A stretch of 64,000 nucleotides of DNA from Cranoglanis bouderius (Eukaryota; Chordata; Actinopteri; Siluriformes; Cranoglanididae). Numbering within the stretch: the first letter of the stretch is position 1; the number at the start of each line of letters is the position of its first letter. The DNA is taken from assembly GCA_023630585.1 (NCBI GenBank), contig CM042552.1, forward strand, positions 16,378,269-16,442,268, in the 5' to 3' direction. Positions 1-8,399 of this stretch are shown in pieces. The notes beneath the pieces were generated by a model. That model made no database searches. It was given only the letters and a program-made list of their open reading frames with translations, and was not told the origin of the DNA. The position numbers were made by a program, and so were the translations under genes.

Positions 1-120
1 AGTGAACCCCAAGTTGCTCCCAGGCATTGGTGTGTGTGTGTGAGAGAATGGGTGAATGAGACACGTGCTTCGTAGAACCGCTAAGGCTAAAAGGCAGTAT
101 ATAAATGCAGACCATTTACC
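1..120 (+). repeat. SINE-like dispersed repeat, 3' part
   Basis: The stretch contains a short GT run, a GGTGAATGAG motif and an end reading TATAAATGCAG followed by ACCATTTACC. This layout is typical of short interspersed teleost repeats whose tail repeats a CCATTTA motif. The 5' part lies outside the window. Family assignment is from memory of teleost repeats and is uncertain. Confidence 0.35.
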
Positions 121-189
121 ATATTTAATCAGAAAACTTACTTCTAGCTACATGTGGTCCTAGTGTAAGTACTTTGTCTTGTCAGAATT

Positions 190-844
190 AAGTAAGAGGA
201 AGTTAATAAGCATTCAGTGTCTAATGTCCTTTACACATTCCTCAACTTTATTAAGCTGGTGTCTGTCATCTGGCTTTTGCTGAAACATACAACTGTGTCA
301 TCAGCATAACACTGGAAGCTAATTCCATGTTTACAAATAATTTGACCCGGGGTAGCACATATATAAAGAAAAAGCAGTGGGCCTAAAACAGAACCTTGCA
401 GAACACCAAACTTTACCTCAGTATGCATAGAGAAGTCACAATTTACATCTACGAACTGATAGTGAAAGTCAAATAAGACCTGAGCCAGGAGAGGGCCATT
501 CCCTTAAATGCCAACAACATTTTCTAGTCTACCAAGGATCAGTATGATCAGTTGTATCGAAAGCTGCACTAAGGTTAAGCAACACAAGCAAAGAGATACA
601 ACCCTGAGCAGACGCCAGTAGTATGTAATTTACCACTTGAACCAGCACTGTCTCTGTGCTATGATGAGGCCTAAATCCTGACTGATACATTTCATGAATG
701 TTATTCCTATGTAGGTATGAGCATAGCTGCTGCGCTACAACCTTTTCTAAGATCTTGGCGATAAAGGGGAGATTTGATATTGGTCTATAGCTGGACAATT
801 GACAGGGTTCAAAGTCAGGTTTTTTAATCAGGGGTTTGATAATC
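190..844 (-). pseudogene. L2-type LINE, reverse transcriptase part (broken)
   Basis: Two minus-strand open pieces belong to one non-LTR retrotransposon reverse transcriptase. The upstream piece (798-529) has the fingers motifs YRPISNLPF and QSGFRPHHSTET and the first aspartate block LSAAFDTTDH. The downstream piece (428-231) has GVLQGSVLGPLLF and the catalytic box YADDT. Stop codons and frame changes separate them (529-430), so no enzyme can be made. The motifs match the CR1/L2 clade found in many fish. The element continues upstream on the minus strand at 1181-1859 and 4843-6600, separated by a SINE and an LTR element that inserted later. Clade assignment is inferred from motif wording. Confidence 0.8.
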
Positions 845-884
845 AGTTAAACTTTTTTAATCAGGGGATTTTGTGTGTGGTGGT

Positions 885-1180
885 GGTAGCTCAGTGGTTA
901 AGAAGTTGGGCTACTGATCGGAAGGTCGTGAGTGCAAATCCCAGCACCGCCAAGCTGCCACTGTTGGGCACTTGAGCATGACCTTTAACCCTCAACTGCT
1001 CCCTGGGCACCACAGCAAAAAAATGACTGCTCATTGTTCTGGGTGTGTTCACAGTTTGTGTGTGTGTTCACTACTTACAACTCCTAATGTGTGTGCACTA
1101 ACTTGGATGGGTTAAATGCAGTGGACAAATTCCGAGTATGGTTTACCATACACTGGCCTTCACATGTCACTTTAAAGATA
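885..1180 (+). mobile_element. tRNA-derived SINE inserted in the L2 LINE
   Basis: The 5' head looks like a tRNA: an A-box-like TAGCTCAGTGG near 898 and a weaker B-box-like GTGCAAATCC near 931, ending in CAGCACCGCCA. The body reads AGCTGCCACTGTTGGGCAC and CCTTTAACCCTCAACTGCTC, wording common in teleost SINEs. L2-derived sequence flanks it on both sides, so it inserted into the LINE. It is not a functional tRNA gene: the B box is degraded and the cloverleaf does not close. Confidence 0.65.
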
Positions 1181-1859
1181 ACTGCTAGTTTAAATAATGT
1201 AGGCGAGTGCTAAGGATTGATTATTTTTAAAAGGGGTTTGATTACTTCTGGAATAATCTGTTTGCAGAAACATTTAGGTAAGGGTTGTAGTATACAAGTT
1301 GATGATTTTGATGAAGAAATTAATGAAATTAGTTCAGTCTCTCTAAGGGGAGTAAAACATTCTAATCGTTGATCTGATATTGCTATATTATTATATACAT
1401 GGTTAGTTATAAGACTGGCTGGCTTTAAATTATAGTCTGAATTTTTTGTCTGATATTTTCAATTTTGCCAATGAAAAAATGAATGAAATCATTGCTGCTA
1501 TATAATGAATGTGTGCATGTTTCTGTGGTGGTTATGTTCCTAGTTAATTTTGCTACGGTATTAAATATAGAATTTAGAATTATTTTTGTCATCTTCAATT
1601 AAGGTGGAGAGATAGACTGAATCTAGTGGCACTAAGAGATTTTCTCTAGTACATGAGGCTCTCCTTCCATGCTGTTTGAAATACTACCAATTTGGTTTGA
1701 CGCCATGTATGTTCTAATTGTCGAGTGGTTTGTTTTAAGGTGCTATGTGTGATCATTATACAAGGGTGCTACCTTTTTCTCTCAAATAATTTTTCTTTTA
1801 AGTGAAGCTACCTTATCTAGCGTGTAGGGGAATGTTGACTCTAAGCATTCAGTCGCCTG
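1181..1859 (-). pseudogene. L2-type LINE, linker between endonuclease and reverse transcriptase
   Basis: This AT-rich stretch lies between the SINE and the LTR element. Read on the minus strand, it gives short pieces typical of the region between L2 endonuclease and reverse transcriptase, with many stops. It joins the RT part (190-844) to the endonuclease part (from 4843) once the two insertions are removed. Assignment rests mainly on position and orientation. Confidence 0.55.
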
Positions 1860-1864
1860 ATGGT

Positions 1865-2360
1865 TGTTATGATTCCCCCTCGTGCTGATCGCCGATGCGA
1901 GCCGTGTGAGTGGCGCACTTCCAGTTTCAGTGACATTGACTTTGTTTACTTCTCCACGTGTGTTTTGTTTTGATTTCTGTCCTGTTTCCGCCCCTGTTAT
2001 GTCATTGGTCCCTTCCTAATATGTCTCAGCTGTTTTGTGTTAACCATTTATTATGTCTGTGTATTTAAACCCCTTGTGTTTCTGAGTTTAGTCGCTAAGT
2101 ATTAGCGCAGTTACCTTAGCATTGTGTCGCGTACCAAGCCTTTGATCTTGTTTCTCGTTTTCTGTTTTGATCCTGTTTCCACCTCGTGTTTTTGATTCTT
2201 GTCTAGTCCTGTTCATGTTGTTTGCTGATCACCTGACCCTCACCTGTTTTTGACCACGATATCTGTCTCACGTTTTGGAATTCTGTGCTGGTATACCTAA
2301 TAAACTGACTTTATCTGCACTTGCATCCGTCTTCGCCTCCATCACCCACATAACCTGACA
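1865..2360 (+). repeat. 5' LTR with TATA box and poly(A) signal
   Basis: 496 bp, TG...CA type. A TATA-like TATTTAAA lies at 2062-2069 and an AATAAA at 2299-2304. The sequence about 25 bp after the TATA box (2094-2103, GCTAAGTATT) is complementary, with one mismatch, to the primer-binding site at 2361-2372. The 3' LTR copy at 4678-4687 reads GCGAAGTATT and pairs without mismatch. Confidence 0.85.
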
Positions 2361-2372
2361 GAATACTTCGCC
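2361..2372 (+). promoter_or_regulatory. Self-complementary primer-binding site
   Basis: Directly after the 5' LTR the sequence is GAATACTTCGCC. Its core AATACTTCGC is the exact reverse complement of GCGAAGTATT at 4678-4687 in the 3' LTR, just downstream of the TATA box. In Tf1/sushi-type Gypsy elements the mRNA 5' end folds back on this site to prime reverse transcription; that role is inferred here from the pairing and position. Confidence 0.7.
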
Positions 2373-2378
2373 TACACC

Positions 2379-2612
2379 ATGGATGCAGCAGGAAAGTTGT
2401 GGAGACGTCACACCGGAACCTATGTACCGCGTTTGATTCCATTCTTTTTCCACAGTGGACTTTCATGTATCCCCCGGACACGTATGATGGATTTTCAGTT
2501 TACCCCCAAAGTTTTTAGTTACAGTGCCAACTTTATTTTGCTAGCCTGGAGGACCCCAAACCCAACGAGAAGCAGTGGTTGGAGTTCCTGTTGTCATGAC
2601 TCACAGGCTTAG
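2379..2612 (+). pseudogene. Gypsy-like gag start, frameshifted fragment
   Basis: A 77-codon frame starts with MDAAGK seven bases after the primer-binding site. The equivalent place in the second Gypsy element of this window (11237) also reads MDAAG, so this is the conserved gag start of the family. Beyond the first dozen residues no gag domain can be recognised, and the frame ends in a stop at 2610. Capsid and CCHC zinc knuckle are not visible. Most likely a decayed or replaced gag. Confidence 0.5.
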
Positions 2613-2872
2613 CTCACTAGTGGGCGGAGCTACACATTGCCACAGGATCTGGTGAGCTACATACAGCGTCATGTTTTGTTAGACGATTAGTAAAGGTGTT
2701 CGGGAGTCCGGATTTTGCTCCCGACCTCAGGGATTTCTTGGGGAGGGCCAGCCTGTCGGCTAAACCCAGCCTGCAGTTCACCACATACTACAAGAAGGAG
2801 CTGGCCGATGTGGTGGTCTCCAGAGCCCAGCATCAGCCCCAGGTCGACAAGGCACCAATGGTGGTGACACAG

Positions 2873-2980
2873 GCGTATGCGACAGAGGGCTGCAGCAGAG
2901 AAGCCAAGCTCATACTTCTGCTCCCAGGAATGTTTCAAGGGCAACTGGCGCACCCACAAGTGGCTCCACAAAAGAGCGAG
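2873..2980 (+). pseudogene. METAP1-like N-terminal zinc-finger fragment captured in the LTR element
   Basis: One frame reads ATEGCSREAKL and, after a frame change near 2909-2914, the next reads SYFCSQECFKGNWRTHKWL, ending LHKRA. This follows the N-terminal zinc finger of vertebrate methionine aminopeptidase 1: a CxxxGC start, then YFCSQECFKG, a tryptophan and a THK/LHK end. About a dozen residues between the two halves are missing, including the middle cysteine pair, and the loss shifts the frame. The aminopeptidase catalytic domain is absent. The fragment lies inside the LTRs, upstream of the coding repeats, so it looks like host coding sequence acquired by the element. A different MYND-like finger is the main alternative. 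Confidence 0.6.
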
Positions 2981-2984
2981 AGGA

Positions 2985-4000
2985 GAGCTCCTGCCAGAGG
3001 TCAACCAGGTGACCTCAAACCCAGAGCTCCAGCCTGAGACCCACCAGATGGTCTCTCTTGCTGAGCCCCAGCCAGAGGTCAACATAGCAACCTCAACTCC
3101 GGCGCGCCAGCCTGAGACACATGAGGTGGTCTCATCTCCCAAGCTCCTGCCTGAGACCCACGAGGTGGTCTCATCTCCAGAGCTCCTGCCTGAGACCTGA
3201 GCTCAAGCCTGAGACGCAGCAGATGGTCTCCCCTGCAGAGCTCCAGCCAGAGGTCAACATGATGACCTCAAACCCAGAGCTCCAGCCTGAGACCCACGAG
3301 ATGGTCTCACCTGCAGAGCTAAAACCAGAGGTCAATCAGGCAACCTCCTCTCAAGCCATGTTCCTGCCGGAGTTTAACGAGGTGACCTCCTCTTCTGAGC
3401 TCAAGCCTGAGATCCAGCAGATGGTCTCACCTACAGAGCTAATGCTGGAGGTCAACATGATGACCTTAAACACAGAGCTCCAGCCTGAGACCAACGAGAT
3501 GGTCTCACCTGCAGAGCTAAACCAGAGGTCAACCAGGTGACCTCCTCTCAAGCCATGTTCCTGCCGGAGGTCAACAAGGTGACCTCCTCTCCTGAGCTCA
3601 AGCCTGAGATCCAGCAGATGGTCTCACCTACAGAGCTAATGCCGGAGGTCAATGTGATGACCTCAAACCCAGCGCTCCAGCTTGAGACCAACGAGATGGT
3701 CTCACCTGCAGAGCTAAAGCCAGAGGTCAACCAGGCGACCTCCTCTCAAGCCATATTCCTGCCGGAGGTCAACGAGGCGACCTCCTCTCCTGAGCTCAAG
3801 CCTGAGACCCAGCAGATGGTCTCCCCTGCATAGCTCCAGCCAGAGGGTCAACATGACGACCTCAAACCCAGAGCTCCAACCTGAGACCAACGAGATGGTT
3901 TCGCCTACAGAGCGTCAACATGGCGACCTCCTCTCAAGTCAAGCTCCTGCCAGAGGTTGACATGACGACCTCCTCTCAAGCAGTGTTCCTGCCGGAGGTC
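2985..4000 (+). repeat. Coding minisatellite: 33-bp units in a 198-bp higher-order repeat
   Basis: The array encodes 11-residue units that alternate wording such as ELQPETHEMVSP, ELKPEVNQATSS and FLPEVNEATSS. The marker TGAGCTCAAGCC recurs at about 3198, 3396, 3592 and 3790, spacing 196-198 bp, i.e. six 33-bp units per higher-order unit. The long open pieces (2877-3200, 3121-3540, 3537-3833) lie in different frames because of small indels, so the present copy is not one open frame. The encoded peptide would be acidic, proline-rich and probably unstructured. No function is known to me. Confidence 0.8.
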
Positions 4001-4071
4001 AACGAGGCGACCTCCTCTCCAGAGCGCCGGCTGGAGGCCGACGAGACGACCTCCTCTCCAGAGCCCAAGCC

Positions 4072-4488
4072 ATGGTCCAGTTGGAGGACTGCGAGATGGC
4101 CTCCAAAGCCAAGTTCCTTTCTGAGGCCGACCAGGCGGCCTCCAAAGCCAAGTTCCTTTCTGAGGCTGACCAGGCGGCCTCCAAAGCCAAGTTCCTGTCC
4201 GAGGCTGACCAGGCGGCCTCCAAATCCAAGTTCCTTTCTGAGGCCGACCAGGCGGCCTCCAAAGCCAAGTTTCTATCTGAGGCCGACGAGACGGCCCACC
4301 AAGTTCTGTTCACGCCTGAGGCCGATGAGACGGCCCACCAAGTTCTGCTCACGCCTGAGGCCGACGAGACAGCCCACCAAGTTCTGCTCACGTCTGAGGT
4401 CGACGAGACGGCTCACCACGATATGCTCACGCCAGAGGCCGAGGAGGTAAAGATTTTGTCACTTCGGGGGGGGGGCGCTGATCGCTGA
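4072..4488 (+). CDS. Repeat-encoded ORF with nine 13-residue units
   Basis: An open frame of 138 codons is made mostly of 39-bp repeats. Five units read like SKAKFLSEADQAA (from about 4099, 4141, 4180, 4219 and 4258); the following four read like HQVLFTPEADETA. It lies at the 3' end of the LTR element's interior and runs into the start of the 3' LTR. Downstream of the repeats, at 4466-4475, is a G run that could be the polypurine tract. Expression is unproven. The strict 39-bp period and open frame suggest the array expanded while coding, but I do not recognise the protein. Confidence 0.4.
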   Translation: MVQLEDCEMASKAKFLSEADQAASKAKFLSEADQAASKAKFLSEADQAASKSKFLSEADQAASKAKFLSEADETAHQVLFTPEADETAHQVLLTPEADETAHQVLLTSEVDETAHHDMLTPEAEEVKILSLRGGGADR

Positions 4489-4837
4489 TGTGAGTGGCAC
4501 ACTTACGGGTTCAGTGACATTGACTTTGTTTACTTCTCCACGTGTGTTTTGTTTTGATTTCTGTCCAGTCTCTGCTCCTGTTATGTCATTGGTCCCTTCC
4601 TAATATGTCTCAGCTGTTTTGCGTTAACCACTGATTATGTTTGTGTATTTAAACCCCTTGTGTTTCCGAGTTTAGTCGCGAAGTATTAGCGCAGTTACCT
4701 TACCGTTCTGGCATGTTGTGGCACGTTGTTTCTTGTTTTCTGGTTTTGATCCTGTTTCCGCCTTGTGTTTTTGATTCTTGTCTAGCCCTGTTCATGTTGC
4801 TTGCCGTCTTCGCCTCCATCACCCACATAACCTGACA
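4475..4837 (+). repeat. 3' LTR, internally deleted
   Basis: It aligns with the 5' LTR from the GCTGATCGC motif to the CCTGACA end but lacks the TGTTATGATT start and about 110 bp before the end, including AATAAA. It keeps the TATA region (TATTTAAA near 4647) and the self-priming motif GCGAAGTATT at 4678-4687. The ATGGT target duplication follows at 4838-4842. Confidence 0.8.
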
Positions 4838-4842
4838 ATGGT

Positions 4843-5960
4843 GATCGAATCATAGCTGATATCTCTGGGAGGTTATTGATAAAACTCTATGCAGTAGCTG
4901 ACGTGAATGTACGTTTGACACCAGCGTGGTAAGGTGCACATATTATGATCAATACGCAATTTAAACGAGGTGAGATGATCTGAGATAGCATCAGACTGCG
5001 AAAATGTGACTATATTTTCTATATTTAATCCGTATGTTAGTATAAGATCAAGAGTGTGACCACCATTATGAGTGGGTTTTATTGCATTATGATTGACCCC
5101 TACTGAATCTAGAATAGACACAACCACTGTTCTCAGAGGTCTTCCGGGTTATCAAATTGAATATTAAAGTCGCCAACAATTAATGCTTTGCCTAGAGAAA
5201 CAACCAGGTTCGAGATAAAATCTGCAAATTAACCAAGGAATTCAGAATATGGCCCTGGGGGTCTGTAAATAATAATTAGCAAAATCGACTTGGTAGACTT
5301 ATTTTTTGTGGCTACAAATGTTATACTAATATGAAGAACTTAAAAGAAGTTGAATTTATGACTAGGTTTTTGTGACACCTAGATTATCATTATAAATGAG
5401 TGCGACACCTCCTCCTCTGCCAGTTAGACAGGGGTTTTGTATTTAACTGTATCCAGGAAGACTGGCTTCATTTAATGCTATGTATTCATTTGGTTTAATC
5501 CATATTTCTGTTAAACACATTATATTAAACTTCTGATCAGTAATAGTTTCATTAAAAATAAGTGCTTTAGACATGAGATCTAATATTTAATAGTCCTAGC
5601 GTCAGATCAAAGATGCTGGCTGTCCATTCAGTATGATCTAATTTTATGTTAATTAGGTTACTAAAACAAACTTTCTGAAAATTTCTACATTTTTGTTTAG
5701 CTCGGGGAACAGACACAGTCTAGATATTGTGGATCCTAGTTGACAACTCAGAGCCTTAGTTCTGGATTGTCCACGATTAACTAGGCCTGTGCTATGCTAC
5801 AAGAAATGAGAGCAGCACCTTCCCAAGTGAGATGGATACTGTCCCGCCCTAACAGTCCAGCCTTGCCCTCAAAACTACTCCAATTATCTATCAAGCCCAC
5901 ATTATTTTCGGAGCACCACCTGGACACCCAGCAGTTCAGCGACCATAACCTGTTGTAAGC
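4843..5960 (-). pseudogene. L2-type LINE, endonuclease part (broken)
   Basis: On the minus strand, 5127-4873 encodes the C-terminal part of an apurinic-type endonuclease: GGHTLDLILTYG followed by SDAISDHL, the conserved SDH block that contains the catalytic histidine. The stretch up to 5960 continues the same ORF upstream with many stops and frame changes. It is one half of the LINE split by the LTR element at 1865-4837. No active endonuclease can be made. Confidence 0.75.
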
Positions 5961-6600
5961 TACAGCGGCATGCTACATTGGGATGGGGCCAGAGTATACT
6001 ACTGCATCGGACATTGCCTTCACTAATTTACACACCTCTACAACGTTACTCTTAGTAACCTCTGACTGACGAAGGCATATATCATTAGCTCCTATATGAA
6101 TAACTGTCTTTGAAAACCTGTGCCTTTCTAAGACCCTAAGATTACCTGCTATGTCCGGCACCCTGGCTCCCAGTCTACACCTAACTAAAGCTGCTGGAGC
6201 CCCTAAAGGCCTAGCTAAGATAAGATAAAGATGTGCCTTAAGATAGAGTCTCCTATAACCAGAGCTCTTTCAGGTTTCTCAGCGGGTGCTTCACTGAGGA
6301 GAGCAAACCTGTTGGACACTTGAAGCAGAGAGGAGTGGTGCTCCCGTGGGCGAGCGTTAGCTTTGGCTTTGGGATTATGCTGCAGAGTCGTCACCCATTC
6401 GCCCCGCTGTGAGGGCTCTAATGCCGGAGTTGGGGGATTACTATCTCCGCCTGAGGCAGAGCTACACTGCTCTCACTCTCACTAACCCTCTCTAGAGTCT
6501 GGATGTGCACCTCTAATGCTGCAGTCTTCTCCATCAGAGAACATGGATGGACTCCGCTTGCTATCTTTAGTCAAAGAAACAAAAGCGTTCTTTGATAAAA
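5960..6600 (-). pseudogene. L2-type LINE, ORF1 esterase (SGNH) region
   Basis: The minus frame 6161-5973 reads VIHIGANDICLRQ and then VKAMSDAVVYSGPIPM. GxND after a hydrophobic strand is block III of SGNH-type hydrolases, and this wording is known from the esterase-like ORF1 of fish L2/CR1 LINEs. Upstream (6600-6170, minus) the sequence is compatible with the ORF1 N-terminal part but holds stops. The catalytic Ser block and the terminal His block are not visible in this copy. Confidence 0.65.
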
Positions 6601-6734
6601 TATGGCAGAAGGGAAAGTGAAACTACAGCAATTGGGAATGATAGTGCAACATTATTAATGAAAAAGAAAGGAACAGTATAATTTAAATGCTGACACAAGC
6701 AACAAGCTCCTGGCAAATGATTCGAAAACAGGCA

Positions 6735-7330
6735 AATTTCAGTGCATCTGAGAGACGTGGTTTAGCTTTGGAGTCCTTGATGGCCTGAATACCTTGCCAC
6801 ATACACTGTTTGTCCTTTGTGTATTGGAAGTGACCATGGATGTAAACCGTGGACTTTGTGCATAGTTTTCTCTCTGATGGCCCATGACAGGCCTTGCTGT
6901 GCAGAGGAAATGTCTTGGGTTTTCAGTAGCGAGCGCACTTCTGCAATCATCCATGGTATCATATCATCTGGTAACTTGCTAATGTAGCTAGTCACTGATG
7001 TTGTGTATTCAGGTATATTTCAGGTTCACATGGTTAAAGTCCTTGGTGACATTGAAAAATCCATTGGGGTTGCTGTCTGTAGGTAACTGATAGCCCTGTA
7101 GTGATCGTTTAGCGCTTCCCTCCCTCTCTGTTTCTGTCGAGCTACACCTGATACTCCTGAGATGCCAGTGATCCTGACCCCTTCTGCTCTCCGGACCTGC
7201 CTGATCCATCCTGATACCCTCCTTCTGGTTGGAGTTCTCATCAATTGGAAGTCACATGCTGCTGTTGAGGATGGCCCCACATGGTGCAGCCTAAAGATAA
7301 TTGAGATTACTGAGGATGGTACCCCTTAAA
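6735..7330 (-). pseudogene. Rex1/CR1-like LINE, end of endonuclease and linker
   Basis: Minus-strand pieces read KDFNHVNLKYT (the GDFN-type endonuclease block with first Asp/Asn), then YISKLPDDMIPWMIAEVRSLLKT and QQGLSWAIREKTMHK. These follow the order of Rex1/CR1-type LINE ORF2: end of endonuclease, a PW.. EVR.LLK block, then a WAIRE.. block. Several frames are needed. It joins in order with the endonuclease start at 7796-8067, but a dispersed repeat separates them. Confidence 0.6.
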
Positions 7331-7539
7331 AACCATAAAGATGGCTTTGGTCCTCAATTCATATGAACAATTATGCTATGATGGCTAGGACTACAATTGC
7401 CACAAACAGTTTTGCTGTCTCCATCAGTGAACAGTGGAGAAGTTCAACAAAACAGACTTCATATAAAAACTTTAACTGGTTATACAACTGTACTATTTGA
7501 CCATGTAGTATTAGCACTTTTATAGAAGGGACTTATTTA

Positions 7540-7795
7540 TAATTGCACTATCTGTTGTTACCCAGATGAGGATGGGTTCCCTTTTGAGTCTGGTTCCTCT
7601 CAAGGTTTCTTCCTCATATCATCTCAGGGAGTTTTTCCTTGCCACCGTCTCCTCTGGCTTGCTCATTAGGGATAAATTCATACATTTAAATACATATCCT
7701 GAATTTATATATTTCTGTAAAACTGCTTTTGGACAATGTCGATTGTTAAAAGCACTATACAAATAAAACTGAATTGAATTGAATTGAGTTGTTAG
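7540..7795 (+). repeat. Dispersed repeat with GAATT tail
   Basis: The body reads GGTTCCTCTCAAGGTTTCTT, GTTTTTCCTTGCCACCGTC and ACTGCTTTTGGACAATGTC, ending in several GAATT units at 7771-7790. This is a very common teleost interspersed repeat with a short tandem tail, as expected for the 3' end of a LINE or a SINE that uses its machinery. An inverted copy lies at 8075-8350. Confidence 0.6.
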
Positions 7796-8067
7796 CACCA
7801 GGTGGAAAGTAAGCATGGGGTAAAGTCTCTGGGGAGGTAGTATGGCCGGCACTTTACCAGCGAGGAACAGTAGCTCGAGACCACTGCAGCACTCATGCAC
7901 CATTCGCTGATGGTGTAAATACACAGACCACCACCGCGAATCTTACCAGACAGTTCTGCTATCCTGTCAGCACAATATGTGGTTAGCCCTACTAGCTGAA
8001 TGGCTGTGTCCAGAATGTTATTGAGCCACATTTCCGTATGAAGAAAAACAGCAGTCCCAGACTTCAC
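7796..8067 (-). pseudogene. Rex1/CR1-like LINE, endonuclease start fragment
   Basis: The minus frame contains FLHTEMWLNNILDTAIQLVG (ETWL-type block, catalytic Glu), GKIRGGGLCIYT and RPYYLPRDF, all conserved blocks of the endonuclease of Rex1/CR1-like fish LINEs. The same blocks occur at 21460-21700. It is an isolated piece between two inverted copies of a dispersed repeat; the rest of the element is at 6735-7330. Confidence 0.65.
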
Positions 8068-8074
8068 GCTGGAT

Positions 8075-8350
8075 AGTTCAATTCAATTCAATTCAATTTC
8101 ATTTTATTTGTATAGCGCTTTTAACAATAGACATCATCACAAAGCAGCTTTACAGAGATTTTAAGTCGATAAATTTATCCCCAATGAGCAAGCCAGTGGC
8201 GACGGTGGCAAGGAAAAACTCCGTGAGCCGACATGAGGAAGAAACCTTGAGAGGAACCAGATTCAAAAAGGAACCCATCCTCATCTGGGTAACACTGGAT
8301 AGTGTAATTATAAGTAAACCCCTTCTATAATTGTATGATACATGATATAA
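8075..8350 (-). repeat. Dispersed repeat with AATTC tail (inverted copy)
   Basis: It starts with TTCAATTCAATTCAATT, continues TTTGTATAGCGCTTTTAAC and GGCAAGGAAAAACTCCGTG, and is the inverted counterpart of the repeat at 7540-7795. The two copies face each other with their tails inward around the endonuclease fragment. Confidence 0.6.
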
Positions 8351-8399
8351 AGTGCAACTGTGTAGCCAGGAGATTCAACACAGGCTCAACATGAAGTCT

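Larger units (their letters stand above)
1865..4837 (+). mobile_element. Non-autonomous Ty3/Gypsy-like LTR retrotransposon, self-priming type
   Basis: A 2.97-kb element is bounded by two related LTRs (1865-2360 and about 4475-4837) and flanked by an exact 5-bp target duplication, ATGGT, at 1860-1864 and 4838-4842. The LTR begins TGTTATG and ends CCTGACA. The interior holds a short gag start (2379), a METAP1-like zinc-finger fragment (2873-2980) and two protein-coding tandem arrays. No protease, reverse transcriptase or integrase motif is visible, so mobility would depend on enzymes from a related element. It sits inside an L2 LINE and is therefore younger than it. The 3' LTR has lost about 20 bp at its start and about 110 bp internally, including the poly(A) signal. 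Confidence 0.85.

Noticed and set aside
886..960. Possible tRNA gene
   Set aside because: A-box-like and weak B-box-like motifs are present, but the sequence continues into a SINE body and no stable cloverleaf with an anticodon stem can be drawn.
2687..3142. 151-codon minus frame across the LTR element
   Set aside because: It is the mirror of the coding tandem repeats; its Thr/Ser/Gly/Trp repeats follow from the repeat DNA.
3999..4391. 130-codon minus frame
   Set aside because: Antisense shadow of the 39-bp array; no independent evidence.
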